Shown: positions 29,319 to 39,029, counted from the stretch's first letter. The stretch: DNA of 64,000 bases from Bradyrhizobium sp. SRS-191 (GCF_024586915.1 NZ_JANBVS010000003.1:1-64000), one strand, 5' to 3'. Program-made: numbers and translations. The notes: generated from the letters alone by a model not told the origin.

Positions 29319-29720
29319 ATGCATCATGGCTCGGCCATTTCCCGCAGCTCCTCACAGCCATTCGCCGGGCGATCCATCCTGATTGTCGAGGACGAATATT
29401 TTCTGGCTGACGATCTCGCCCGCGAGTTCCGGCGCCGCGGCGCTGATGTGATCGGCCCGATGTCTGATCTGGACGAGGCGCAGGCGCTGCTGCGATCGGG
29501 ACGGAATTTCGACGCCGCCCTGCTCGACATCAATGTCAGGGAGGATATGGTTTTCCCTGTCGCGCGAACGCTGCGCGAGCGCAACATTCCATTCGTCTTT
29601 ACGACCGGCTATGACAAGGGCGCCATACGCCCCGAATTCGCCGACGTTCCGCATTGGGAAAAGCCAATCGACATCTCGTCGGTCGCCGACTTTCTTGCGA
29701 CGAAGCTGGACGAGCATTGA
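29319..29720 (+). CDS. Single-domain response regulator
   Basis: A 133-residue receiver domain with no output domain. The acidic pocket (E24, D25), phosphoacceptor D70 (ALLDINV), T95/T96 and K115 (WEKPID) are all present, so it should be phosphorylated. A clear AGGAGA lies 8 bases before the ATG. Single-domain regulators commonly act as phosphate carriers or sinks for HWE kinases; the fusion kinase about 1.9 kb away is a natural partner. It is divergent from cheB. Confidence 0.95.
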   Translation: MHHGSAISRSSSQPFAGRSILIVEDEYFLADDLAREFRRRGADVIGPMSDLDEAQALLRSGRNFDAALLDINVREDMVFPVARTLRERNIPFVFTTGYDKGAIRPEFADVPHWEKPIDISSVADFLATKLDEH

Positions 29721-29905
29721 TGCGTGGGCCGGCGTCCCGCTCTACCGAGAGCGTCGCCCGTAGCCTCCGCAGATGCAATGATCATGCGAACGGCCTCAAG
29801 CTGCCGGTGACGATCATTGCTACACCTCGCCCGCAGGGCCAGCATTCCCGGACGATGCGCGGTCAGCGCCGGAACTCTGATGGCCTGGGCGGTGTTTGCG
29901 TGGGG

Positions 29906-32900
29906 ATGGTCAAGTCCAGAGCTTCGCGCAAATCACCAACACCAGCCGGCACCTCGCAATCGCGAACGCAACGGCTGCCGTCGTCCGCGGCCTCGCTCGG
30001 CCTCATCGCAGTTCATCTGCTGCAAGCACGGCAACAGCCGGTATCACCGGGACTGCTCTTCATTGCGAGCAACGAACCCCGCGCCGAACGCCTCGCCGCG
30101 GTCCTCCATGCGATGGATCCCGCCTGCGGCGTTCTCGTGCTGCCGCGCTTCGACACCTTGCCGTTCGACGACGCCGAGCCATCGCGCGAACTGGCCGGAC
30201 GCCGCGCCCATGTGCTGAGGCGCTTGGCCGAGCGCGCGAGCAAGCCGATGCTGATTTCGACCGTCGAGGCCATGCTGCCGCGCGTTCCGCCGCGGCGGTG
30301 CTGGGACGATGCCTGCCTGCGCATGGAGACCGGGCAATCCATCGACCTGGAGGGATTTCGCACCACGCTGGTCAGCCTGGGCTATACACCCGATGAGCCT
30401 CCCGACGATCCGGGCGGCGTGCTGTTCCACGGCCAGACCACCGAGCTGTTTCTGGCCGGCGCGCTCGGACCCGTCCGGATCAATCATGCCGACGGGGTGG
30501 TTAGCGGCATCCGCTTTTTCGACCCCGTGCAACAGGACGAGATCGCAGCGGCCGACACATTGCTGATCGATCCGATGTCGGAACGCGGCATTGGCCGCGA
30601 GGCGAAGCCGGTCGACATCTTCGACTATCTGAGCGGCGCCGAGATCGTCGTCGATAGCGATGTTCCCGAGCGGGCGGAGCTGCGGCTTGGAGCACTCGAT
30701 GAGAACGGGGTCAACAACAGCCGCCGCGAGCACGCCTTCATCAGCCGCAGCGGCTGGCAGCACGCGTTGCGCAGCGGACAGATTCTGCCAAAGACCGACG
30801 ACAGCGAGCCGATCCCGCGCTTCGCCGAGCAGAGAGCAGCCCGGACCGGACTTCGGCGGTTCATCGAAAGCTGCAGGCGGCGAGGCGCCCGGATCATTCT
30901 CACCGCTGCCGCCGAGAGCGATCTGCAGCGCATGGAGCGCCTGGCCGAAGTGAAGACCGAGCGGTGCGTCGATTGGACCGCGGCAACGCGCACGCGAGGC
31001 GACGTGATCACCTCGCTGCTGGTCGATCTGGATCGCGGCTTTACGACCGACGCGGGCCGCCCCCGGATCGTCATTACCGCGGCGGAGGTGCTCGGCAGCA
31101 GGGCCCGGCATCTCCTGCCGATGGCACGCCAACAAGCAACAGCCGCGGCCGCCGGCGGCATTCCCGTGCCGGGTAGCGCCGTGATTCATCTGCAGCGCGG
31201 GCTGGCGCGGCTCGACGGGTTGGAGATCGTCTCGGCGCCGGATGTCAGCACGCGGGAGATGGTCCGTCTCGTTTTCGCCGGCGACGAGGCGATCCTGGTG
31301 CCGCTCGCCGAGCTCGCGATGGTCTGGCCGTATGCGCGCGATCCGAGCGGGATCAAGCTCGATGATGCCGATGGCAGCTCGTGGGCGTCGCGTTGTCTGG
31401 AGGCCGAACGCGAGATCGACCGTACGGCGGCGATGCTGTCCGAGCAGATTCGCACGCGGCTTCGCACCGAGGCGCCGCGCATCGCCGCTCCAGCAGTGGA
31501 GTACGAGCGCTTCGTGGCGCGATTCCCTTACGTCACCACGCCGGATCAGGCTGCCGCGATCGAAGACGTGCTGAAGGACCTAGGTGCGGGACATCCCATG
31601 GACCGAGTCGTGTGCGGCGACGTCGGCTTCGGCAAGACCGAGGTCGCATTGCGGGCCGCAGCAGCGACGGTCCTTGCCGGCCGGCAAGTCGCCCTGATCG
31701 TGCCGACGACGGTGCTCGCCGCACAGCATGTCCAGACATTCACGAAACGCTTTGCACCATTCGGGATCGGCATCGGTCACCTCTCGCGCTTGTCATCGGC
31801 AGCGGAGGCGCGCAGCACCAAGCGGCAGCTCGCGGACGGTTCGCTCAAGCTCGTCATCGGCACCACGGCGCTCGCCACGGACGACGCGCGGTTCGCGGAT
31901 CTCGGTCTCGTCATCGTCGACGAAGAGCAACATTTCGGCGCCGCCGACAAGGCGAGGCTCGCGACACTGCGCATGGGCGTCCATACATTGACGATGAGTG
32001 CGACGCCGATCCCACGCACGATGGCGGGCGCCATCGCGGGCTTGCGCGATCTCAGCGTCATCGCGACGCCGCCGACGCAACGTCGCCCCGTGATCACCAG
32101 GAGCGCACCGCTCCTCGATGCCACGCTGGCGATCGCGCTGCGCAAGGAGCACGCCCGAGGCGGGCAGAGCTTCGTGATCTGTCCGCGGATCAAGGATCTC
32201 GGCCCGATGCAGGAACGGCTCCGCCAAGTGGTCCCCGAGCTCAGCATCACCATGATCCATGGGCGCATGCCGGCGCGGGATATCGATGCGCAGATGATGC
32301 GCTTCGTGGCAGGCGAGGCCGACGTCCTGCTGGCGACCAACATCGTCGAGAACGGCCTGGACATTCCGCGCGCCAACACGATCCTGATTTCCGGCGCCGA
32401 ACGCTTCGGCCTGTCCCAGCTGCATCAATTGCGCGGGCGTGTGGGGCGCGGCGGCACCCGTGCCTTCGCCTATCTGCTCACCGATGCTGCCGGCGACGAG
32501 GCCGAGAAACGGCTCCAGGCTTTGCAGGAGCTAAGCTTCACCGGTGCAGGATTTCAGATCAGCGCACGCGATCTCGACCTGCGCGGCGCCGGTGATCTGC
32601 TGTCGGAGCAGCAGGCGGGCCATGTCCAGATTTTCGGTCCGCCACTCTATCACGAGCTGCTGTCACGTGCCCTGAACGGACGACCGCACCGCGCCGCCGA
32701 GATCTGGCTTCCGGAGCTGCGCGTCGATCTGCCGGCATTGCTGCCGACGAACTACGTCCAGGACCAGCCGACACGGCTCGATGTCTACGCGCGACTGGCT
32801 CACGCCGAGAGCGCCGCCGAGATCGACGACATCGAGGATGACATCCGGCTTCGCTTCGGCCCGTTGCCGCCGGAAGCGTGCAACCTGATCGCGACAGCGC

Positions 32901-33190
32901 GGGTCGGCCTTGAGTGCCGGGCCCTCGGCATCGCGCGGCTGGATGTCGGAACGGGCGGCATCGCCGCGCGACTGCGGACCGCCTCAGTCTTGCAAGGCGC
33001 CAAGGGCACGCGATCCCGGCTGCTCTACAAACACGATATCCGCCACAGCCGCATGCTGGACACGGCGATTCGATTTCTCGCCGCGCTCAAGCGCACCGGA
33101 CCATCAAGGCCAAAGACGGGACCGGCGCGCGGCCGCAAGATCCGTCTTGCTGCGCAGCAGGTCCGCGTTGAAGACAGTCGCCTATCATGA
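29906..33190 (+). CDS. mfd: Mfd-like transcription-repair coupling factor (divergent paralogue)
   Basis: A 1094-residue DNA translocase of the TRCF family. It has a UvrB-like N-terminal module, an RNA polymerase-interaction module (VIHLQRGLARL), a RecG-type motor (GDVGFGKTE, DEEQHFG, TMSATPIPRT, TNIVENGLDIPRAN, QLHQLRGRVGRG) and a C-terminal TRCF domain (YVQDQPTRLDVYARL). In canonical Mfd the DEEQHFG box is DEEHRFG, and the RID and N-terminal parts here look divergent, so this may be a second copy specialised in something else. In-frame ATGs also exist at 29654 and 29855; I chose 29906 because earlier residues are Arg/Ser-rich, the first two starts either overlap or crowd the response regulator gene, and homology begins later still. 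Confidence 0.88.
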   Translation: MVKSRASRKSPTPAGTSQSRTQRLPSSAASLGLIAVHLLQARQQPVSPGLLFIASNEPRAERLAAVLHAMDPACGVLVLPRFDTLPFDDAEPSRELAGRRAHVLRRLAERASKPMLISTVEAMLPRVPPRRCWDDACLRMETGQSIDLEGFRTTLVSLGYTPDEPPDDPGGVLFHGQTTELFLAGALGPVRINHADGVVSGIRFFDPVQQDEIAAADTLLIDPMSERGIGREAKPVDIFDYLSGAEIVVDSDVPERAELRLGALDENGVNNSRREHAFISRSGWQHALRSGQILPKTDDSEPIPRFAEQRAARTGLRRFIESCRRRGARIILTAAAESDLQRMERLAEVKTERCVDWTAATRTRGDVITSLLVDLDRGFTTDAGRPRIVITAAEVLGSRARHLLPMARQQATAAAAGGIPVPGSAVIHLQRGLARLDGLEIVSAPDVSTREMVRLVFAGDEAILVPLAELAMVWPYARDPSGIKLDDADGSSWASRCLEAEREIDRTAAMLSEQIRTRLRTEAPRIAAPAVEYERFVARFPYVTTPDQAAAIEDVLKDLGAGHPMDRVVCGDVGFGKTEVALRAAAATVLAGRQVALIVPTTVLAAQHVQTFTKRFAPFGIGIGHLSRLSSAAEARSTKRQLADGSLKLVIGTTALATDDARFADLGLVIVDEEQHFGAADKARLATLRMGVHTLTMSATPIPRTMAGAIAGLRDLSVIATPPTQRRPVITRSAPLLDATLAIALRKEHARGGQSFVICPRIKDLGPMQERLRQVVPELSITMIHGRMPARDIDAQMMRFVAGEADVLLATNIVENGLDIPRANTILISGAERFGLSQLHQLRGRVGRGGTRAFAYLLTDAAGDEAEKRLQALQELSFTGAGFQISARDLDLRGAGDLLSEQQAGHVQIFGPPLYHELLSRALNGRPHRAAEIWLPELRVDLPALLPTNYVQDQPTRLDVYARLAHAESAAEIDDIEDDIRLRFGPLPPEACNLIATARVGLECRALGIARLDVGTGGIAARLRTASVLQGAKGTRSRLLYKHDIRHSRMLDTAIRFLAALKRTGPSRPKTGPARGRKIRLAAQQVRVEDSRLS

Positions 33191-33395
33191 CGAAGGATGT
33201 CGGACATAGCTCACCTCCCATCGGGGATGCGATCCGGGTGCGCAAGGCGGACACGGCGTCGATCATGCGACCTTGCCGAGGACGTTGTCAGAGCCGCGCC
33301 CGCCGGCTCGGGACCCTGCAAAACGGCGGACGGCGCGGAACCATTCCGAACTCCGCGACATTGTTGTCCTAGCCCACTTCAAAAGAGAGAAGATT

Positions 33396-33644
33396 ATGAG
33401 CGACGATCCGGCCCTCCAGCCGTTCATCTATGAGGGGCTCTACCCCGCCGAAGACAAGAAATCCGCCATCGATTCTTTCGTCGATGTCGCCAGGCGGGCT
33501 GCAAAGCAGGTGCACGACACTGTGGAGTCAGGACGCAAGCCGGGAATGCCGCTCAGCGTCTTGAGCAACGTCGCTCGAGAGGCCCCGCTCGCTTCTCTGC
33601 TAATCGCGTTTCTCTTGGGAGCATCAATCGCACGGCGAAGGTGA
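33396..33644 (+). CDS. Small membrane-anchored protein, 82 residues
   Basis: Starts MSDDPALQPFIYEGLYPAED after a good AAGAGAGAAG ribosome-binding site. It has a soluble N-terminal half with a helical segment (SFVDVARRAAKQVHDTVE) and one C-terminal transmembrane helix (PLASLLIAFLLGASIARRR). This layout is like the small DUF883/YqjD-type helical membrane proteins linked to stress and stationary phase in proteobacteria; family membership is a guess. It stands alone between the mfd-like gene and livF. Confidence 0.7.
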   Translation: MSDDPALQPFIYEGLYPAEDKKSAIDSFVDVARRAAKQVHDTVESGRKPGMPLSVLSNVAREAPLASLLIAFLLGASIARRR

Positions 33645-33775
33645 ATGCTCTCGGACGCGTCCAAGGGAAAGTAGCGCGTTACCCGTCATGCCATGCGAGG
33701 CGTCCGGCCAAACGACGATCTTTTAGATTTCACGATGCAGCGTCAGCAGATCGGCGGGCTCAACGCCAAGCGCCA

Positions 33776-34471
33776 TCAGACTTCGAGCCACTCCTGGCGC
33801 ACTGCGGTGTTGGCCTTGAGCTGGTCCGGCGTTCCTTCGAACACGACACGCCCGTGGCCCATGACGTAGACGCGCTTGGAGATACGCATCGCAATCGAGA
33901 GCTTCTGCTCGACGAGCAGGATCGCGACGCCGGCCGCGGCGATTCGCGCGATCAGGTCGCCGACCTGCTGCACGATCAGCGGCGCCAGCCCCTCGGTGGG
34001 CTCGTCGATCATGATCAGATCGGGGTCGCCCATGAGGGTTCGGCAGGTGGTCAGCATCTGCTTCTCGCCGCCCGAGAGGACGCCGGCGGGGGTATCGGCG
34101 CGCGCGGCGAGATTGGGGAACATGTCGAGCATGTCCTGCAGGCGCCACTTGCCCGGCCGCCTGATATCCTTGATGCCGAGCACGAGATTCTGACGCACCG
34201 TGAGGCTCGGGAAGATATCGCGATGCTCGGGCACGTAGCCGAGCCCGAGCCGGGCGATCTTGTAGCTCGGCAGGCCGGCAATGTCCCGGCCCTTGAAGCG
34301 GATCGTCCCCTGCGGACTGACCTCGCCCATGATCGCCTTGACAGTGGTCGAGCGTCCGACGCCGTTGCGGCCAAGCAGGCTCACCACCTCGCCCGCGGCA
34401 ACGTCGAGATCGACGCCCTGGAGGATGTGGCTCTTGCCGTAATAGGCGTGGAGGTTCCTGACTTCGAGCAT
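33776..34471 (-). CDS. livF: Branched-chain amino acid-type ABC transporter ATPase, LivF
   Basis: A 231-residue ABC ATPase. LSGGEKQM-type signature (VLSGGEKQML), Walker B (LIMIDEPTEGLAP) and switch His region are present. The Walker A motif reads GRNGVGRST: the usual Lys is replaced by Arg (codon CGC). LivF pairs with LivG on the LivHM permease. Its ATG overlaps the LivG stop by one base region at 34471-34473, so translation is coupled. The substrate may be an amino acid or an aromatic/acyl compound, since Liv-type systems are broad. Confidence 0.95.
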   Translation of the reverse strand: MLEVRNLHAYYGKSHILQGVDLDVAAGEVVSLLGRNGVGRSTTVKAIMGEVSPQGTIRFKGRDIAGLPSYKIARLGLGYVPEHRDIFPSLTVRQNLVLGIKDIRRPGKWRLQDMLDMFPNLAARADTPAGVLSGGEKQMLTTCRTLMGDPDLIMIDEPTEGLAPLIVQQVGDLIARIAAAGVAILLVEQKLSIAMRISKRVYVMGHGRVVFEGTPDQLKANTAVRQEWLEV

Positions 34472-35220
34472 CAGTGGGCCTCCTCGCCGAGATAGGCTTC
34501 CCTCACCTTCGGGTCCCGCCGGATCTCCTCCGGCGTCCCCGACGCGATGATGTGGCCATAGACCAGCACCGAGATGCGATCGGCAAGGCCGAACACCACG
34601 CTCATGTCGTGCTCGACGATCACCAGCGTCCGCCCTTCGGTGAGCCGCCTAATCAAGGCCACGGCCCGCTCGGTTTCCGCGTTGCTCATTCCGGCGGTGG
34701 GCTCGTCGAGCATCACCACCGTCGCGCCGCTGGCGATGGTGACACCGATTTCGAGCTCGCGCTGCTCGGCATAAGTCAGCAATCCCGCAGGAACGTCGCG
34801 CCGATGCGTCAGATGAATGTCGTCGAGGATCTCCGCGGTCCGCTGGCGCACCTCCGGCAGGCTGTCGACGTTCTTCCAGAACGCGTAGCGGTGTCCGGTC
34901 GCCCACAGCACGGCGCACCGAACGTTCTCCCACACGGTCATGCGGGCGAACACGTTGGTCACCTGGAACGAGCGCGACAGGCCGCGGCGATTGATCTCGA
35001 ACGGCCGCAGGCCGGAGATGACGTCGCCGTTCAACCTCACCTCGCCCGAGGTCGGCCGGATATGCCCGCTGATCAGGTTGAACGTCGTGGACTTGCCGGC
35101 GCCGTTCGGGCCGATGATGGCGTGGCGCTCACCCCTGTTGACGCTGAGATTGAGGTCGCGAATGACGCCGACGTTGCCGAAGCGCTTTTCGACGGCACGG
35201 ACTTCGATGGCCGCGGTCAT
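34471..35220 (-). CDS. livG: Branched-chain amino acid-type ABC transporter ATPase, LivG
   Basis: A 249-residue ABC ATPase with a normal Walker A (GPNGAGKST), LivG-type insert (FQVTNVFARMTVWENV), signature region (LLTYAEQRELEIG, in the place of LSGGQ as usual for LivG) and Walker B (VVMLDEPTAGMSNAE). Overlaps livM upstream (35217-35220) and livF downstream. Confidence 0.96.
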   Translation of the reverse strand: MTAAIEVRAVEKRFGNVGVIRDLNLSVNRGERHAIIGPNGAGKSTTFNLISGHIRPTSGEVRLNGDVISGLRPFEINRRGLSRSFQVTNVFARMTVWENVRCAVLWATGHRYAFWKNVDSLPEVRQRTAEILDDIHLTHRRDVPAGLLTYAEQRELEIGVTIASGATVVMLDEPTAGMSNAETERAVALIRRLTEGRTLVIVEHDMSVVFGLADRISVLVYGHIIASGTPEEIRRDPKVREAYLGEEAH

Positions 35221-36509
35221 GCCAGATACCCCCGGTCACGCGCCACGGTGGCGGCCCTGTCCCAGGCTTCGGCGATCCGCTGCCAGGTCAAACGTGCGAC
35301 AAGGAAGCCACCGACCACCAGGACTGCGGCGACAGCCCACGTCACCGGCGATTGTGGATTGAACGCGACGCCGAACAGGTTGATGGCGTCGCCGCCGGAA
35401 TAGCGCGCGACGGTCTCGATGGTCAGGATGACGCCGCAGGCGAGCGCCGCGGTCGGCACGACAGCCAGGAGATAGGACGGGATCACCATTCCGAGTGTCC
35501 CGGCCCGGATCAGCGGCCGGTGCATCATCAGGAGGCCGGCGATGCCGCCCGGCGAGAACATGACGATGCCGATGAAGATGATGCCGAAATAGAGCTGCCA
35601 GACACTGGTGAGGCTCGTCAGGCCGAGCTGGAGATAGGTCACCAGGATCGCGCCGAGAATCGGACCGAAGAAATAGGCCGTGCCGCCGATGAAGGTGGAA
35701 AACAGCACGAGGCCCGACTGGATCGCGCCGAGATAGGCGGAATTGGCGATCTCGAAGCTGATCGCGGCAAGGCCACCCGCGATGCCCGCGAAGAAGCCGG
35801 CAAAGCAGTAGGCGAGATAGCGAACGACATGAGGATCGTAGCCGATGAACTGGACGCGCTCGGGATTGTCGCGAACGGCGTTGCTGATGCGCCCGAGCGG
35901 CGTCCGGGTCAGCGCGTACATCGCGATCGCCGACAGCACCAGCCAGAACGCGATCAGGTAATAGACCTGCAGCTGCGGCCCGAAGGTCCAGCCGAACATG
36001 CGCGGCAAGGCCGTGCGGTCAGTGGTGATGCCGGCTTCGCCGCCGAACACCGAGCGCAGGATCAGCGACGACGACGCGACGAGCTCGCCGATCCCGAGCG
36101 AGATCATCGCGAACACCGTTCCGGCGCGCTTGGTCATGACCCAACCGAGGAGCATGGCAAAAGCGAGCCCGCCCAGTCCGCCGAACAGCGGAATGAACGG
36201 CAGCGGAATCGGCCAGCCATGCGCGACCACCGCGTTCATCATGTGGCAGGCGGCGAAGCCGCCGAGGCCGTAGTGAACCGCATGGCCGAACGACAGCAGT
36301 CCGGTCTGGCCGAGGAGAATGTTGTAGGAGAGCGCGAACACGATCGCGATCCCGATCAGGCTGAAAGATGTCAGCGATCCGCCCGAACTGAACAGCAGCG
36401 GCAGGATGATCAGCGCGGCAATGCCGATCAGCCAGATGGCGTAGAAGCGGAGGGGAGAGCCGGCGGATTTCGCCAGAGGGTGCGAAGCCGAGGTCACTGC
36501 GGCGGTCAT
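35217..36509 (-). CDS. livM: Branched-chain amino acid-type ABC permease, LivM
   Basis: A 430-residue polytopic inner-membrane protein of the LivM family, with the typical run GQTGLLSFGHAVHYGLGGFAA and a late conserved ATYFFGPILGA-like segment (GTAYFFGPILGAI). It extends beyond the usual LivM core with two more hydrophobic stretches at the C-terminus (about 340-365 and 390-410), making it longer than typical members. It overlaps livH and livG by 4 bases each. Confidence 0.95.
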   Translation of the reverse strand: MTAAVTSASHPLAKSAGSPLRFYAIWLIGIAALIILPLLFSSGGSLTSFSLIGIAIVFALSYNILLGQTGLLSFGHAVHYGLGGFAACHMMNAVVAHGWPIPLPFIPLFGGLGGLAFAMLLGWVMTKRAGTVFAMISLGIGELVASSSLILRSVFGGEAGITTDRTALPRMFGWTFGPQLQVYYLIAFWLVLSAIAMYALTRTPLGRISNAVRDNPERVQFIGYDPHVVRYLAYCFAGFFAGIAGGLAAISFEIANSAYLGAIQSGLVLFSTFIGGTAYFFGPILGAILVTYLQLGLTSLTSVWQLYFGIIFIGIVMFSPGGIAGLLMMHRPLIRAGTLGMVIPSYLLAVVPTAALACGVILTIETVARYSGGDAINLFGVAFNPQSPVTWAVAAVLVVGGFLVARLTWQRIAEAWDRAATVARDRGYLA

Positions 36510-37453
36510 GATTCACGCGTCCCCATCAGGCCCACGGGACGCACGATAAGCACGAGCACCAGCAGCAGGTAAGGAACGATCGGCGCGACCTGCGCGATCG
36601 TGACGTTCCAGATGTCGGTGAGCACCGATGGGCCGGCGGCCGGATCGAGCGGGCCGAAGGCGCTTGCCAGCGAGCCGTTCAGGGCCACGGCGAAGGTCTG
36701 CACCAGGCCGATCACCAGCGAGGCGATGAAGGCGCCCGGCAGCGAGCCCAGGCCGCCGAACACGATGACCACGAACAGGATCGGTCCGAGCGCCGCGGCC
36801 ATGTCGGATTGCGTCACCAAGGCAGGGCCGGCGATCACGCCGGCGAGACCGGCCAGCGCGCTGCCGACCCCGAACACCACCATGAAGACGCGTCCGACAT
36901 TATGGCCGAGATGCCCCACCATGTGGGGATGGGTCAACGCCGCCTGCACGATCAGACCGACGCGGGTGCGCTTGAGCACGATCAGCAGCACCACGAAGAT
37001 CGTCACCGACACTGCCAGCATGAACAGCTTGTAGGCCGGATAGTTGGTCGAGAAGATCGTGAACGCGGGAAAGTCCAGCAGCGCCGGCACACGGTAATCG
37101 AGCGGCGTCTTCCCCCAGATCATCGAGACGATTTCCTCGATCGCGAATGCAAGGCCGAAGGTCAGCAGCAGCTCGGCGACGTGGCCATGCTTGTGCGTGT
37201 TGCGCAGGCCGTAACGCTCGACCGCCATGCCGATGGCCCCGACGAGCAGCGGCGCCAGCAGCAGCGCCGGCCAGAAGCCCACCCATTTGGTGAGCTGGAA
37301 CCCGAAGAAGGCGCCCAGCATGTAAAAGCTGGCATGGGCGAAATTGAGCACCCCCATCATGCTGAAGATGACGGTCAAGCCGCTCGACAGCAGGAACAGC
37401 AGCATGCCGAACAGCACGCCGTTGAGGGTGGAGATGACGATGAGTTCAAGCAC
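36506..37453 (-). CDS. livH: Branched-chain amino acid-type ABC permease, LivH
   Basis: A 315-residue LivH-family permease with about eight transmembrane segments, MGVLNFAHASFYMLGA near the start, and GGLGSLPGAFIASLVIG. It forms the channel with LivM. It starts 106 bases after livK, across a strong hairpin, and overlaps livM. Confidence 0.96.
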   Translation of the reverse strand: MLELIVISTLNGVLFGMLLFLLSSGLTVIFSMMGVLNFAHASFYMLGAFFGFQLTKWVGFWPALLLAPLLVGAIGMAVERYGLRNTHKHGHVAELLLTFGLAFAIEEIVSMIWGKTPLDYRVPALLDFPAFTIFSTNYPAYKLFMLAVSVTIFVVLLIVLKRTRVGLIVQAALTHPHMVGHLGHNVGRVFMVVFGVGSALAGLAGVIAGPALVTQSDMAAALGPILFVVIVFGGLGSLPGAFIASLVIGLVQTFAVALNGSLASAFGPLDPAAGPSVLTDIWNVTIAQVAPIVPYLLLVLVLIVRPVGLMGTRES

Positions 37454-37520
37454 GGCGCACTCGCGAATGTCGGGCTTCGATGCCCTTGCCGCTCATTCTC
37501 TGATCGATCGGCAGAAAGCC

Positions 37521-37544
37521 TCCCGCACGGTGAACCGTGCGGGA
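37521..37544 (-). terminator. Intercistronic hairpin between livK and livH
   Basis: A perfect 11-bp inverted repeat, TCCCGCACGGT-GA-ACCGTGCGGGA, 15 bases after the livK stop. On the minus strand the 3' side is GGCTTTCTG, with no long U-run, so it is more likely an attenuator or mRNA-stabilising hairpin that raises binding protein over permease than a full stop. Confidence 0.65.
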
Positions 37545-37559
37545 AGCCGGCGCCGATGG

Positions 37560-38792
37560 TTACGGCCGCGTCATCTTGCAGGTTGTCGACACCATGGCCT
37601 GAGGCGTATCGACCTTCGAGACCAGATGCCATCCCCAGCCGGTGTTCTCCTCGTCGAACGGCTCGTTCGCCGCGAGCTTGCCGAACGACGAGATGTAGAT
37701 CGGCTGGAAGAACTGGTGGTCATCCTTGCGCATGAGGCCGGTGCCGCCGTCTAGAACCTCGAACTTTAGGTCCTCGAGCGCCGCCGCGACCTTCACCGGA
37801 TCGACGGAGTTGGCCTTTTCGGCCGCCGCCTTGAACATGCGCATCTCGTTGACCGCGCGCGGATACCACAGTGACAGGTTGACCTTGGCGCGGAACGCCT
37901 TCTCGTAGTCCATCGCGGAGGGGTTGCCCGAGTTGGCGAAGCCTTCGGTCAGCTGGAACACCTGATGATCGAGGCCGGTCTGCTTGATCGCGGTCGGACC
38001 GCCGGCGCCACCCGCGTAGTACGTGTACCAGTTGACCTTCAAGCCGGCGTCGGCAGCGGCCTTGAGCAGCAGCGCAATGTCCTGTCCCCAATTGCCGGTG
38101 ATGACGCTGTCGGCACCGGACGCCTTGATCTTGGCGATATAGGGCGAGAAGTCCGTGATCTTCAGCAGCGGATGCAGTTCGTCGCCGACAATCTGCACAT
38201 CTGCCCGCTTCGCCGCGAGCATCTTGCGCGCGTCGCTGCGGACCGATTGGCCGAATGAATAGTCCTGGTTGATGAGGTACACCTTCTTGATGGACGGAAT
38301 GTCCTTCATGTAGTTGGTGAGCGCCTCCATCTTGATGTCGGAGCTGGCGTCCCAGCGGAAATGCCAGTAGCTGCACTTCTCGTTGGTCATGCTCGGATCG
38401 ACGGCCGCATAGTTGAAATACAGCACTTCCTTGCCGGGATTGCGGGTGTTGTGCTTGGTGACGAAGTCCTCCAGCGCGAGACCGACGGAGGATCCGTTGC
38501 CTTGCGTGATGAAGCGAACGCCGGCGTCGATGGCCTTCTGGGCCTGAACCAAGCTCTCCTGCGGATTGGTCTTGTTGTCGAACGGCACGATCTCGACCTT
38601 GCGGCCGAGAATGCCGCCCTTGCCGTTGAGTTCGTCAGCGAGATATTGGAAGGTCTTCAGGCCGCCCTCGCCGACGCTGGCGCCCCCGCCGGACAGCGGG
38701 TCGATATAGCCGATCTTGATGGTGTCCTCGGCCTGCGCGGCATGGCCGAGCATCGGAAGGATCAGGGTAATGGCCAAAGTTAACTTGCGCAT
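37560..38792 (-). CDS. livK: Branched-chain-type ABC transporter substrate-binding protein
   Basis: A 410-residue periplasmic binding protein with a signal peptide (MRKLTLAITLILPMLGHAAQA) and the type I periplasmic-binding fold opening TIKIGYIDPLSGGGASVGEGG. It delivers ligand to LivHMGF. Sequence features such as WHFRWDASSD and GNWGQDIALLLKAA resemble the Liv-type subgroup that binds non-standard ligands. It heads the transporter part of the operon, downstream of a serine hydrolase and another binding protein. Confidence 0.95.
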   Translation of the reverse strand: MRKLTLAITLILPMLGHAAQAEDTIKIGYIDPLSGGGASVGEGGLKTFQYLADELNGKGGILGRKVEIVPFDNKTNPQESLVQAQKAIDAGVRFITQGNGSSVGLALEDFVTKHNTRNPGKEVLYFNYAAVDPSMTNEKCSYWHFRWDASSDIKMEALTNYMKDIPSIKKVYLINQDYSFGQSVRSDARKMLAAKRADVQIVGDELHPLLKITDFSPYIAKIKASGADSVITGNWGQDIALLLKAAADAGLKVNWYTYYAGGAGGPTAIKQTGLDHQVFQLTEGFANSGNPSAMDYEKAFRAKVNLSLWYPRAVNEMRMFKAAAEKANSVDPVKVAAALEDLKFEVLDGGTGLMRKDDHQFFQPIYISSFGKLAANEPFDEENTGWGWHLVSKVDTPQAMVSTTCKMTRP

Positions 38793-39029
38793 ATTCTTGT
38801 TTCCTCACTGGCTGTCGACTTCAGTCGATCGATCGATGCGCATCATCGCGCAATTTGAAGAGGCACTGAGCAGAATAACGGCCGGAACACAAGCTCAAGG
38901 ATGGCGTGAAGGCATGTTACAGTTCCGCTATGCGAGGCAGCAGCTCGTCGCGGCTCGACGTTTCATCGCGCGGAATGTCAGCGTCCACATCGTGGACAAG
39001 TCCTTCCCACCAGGATGCGCGCGGCAAGG

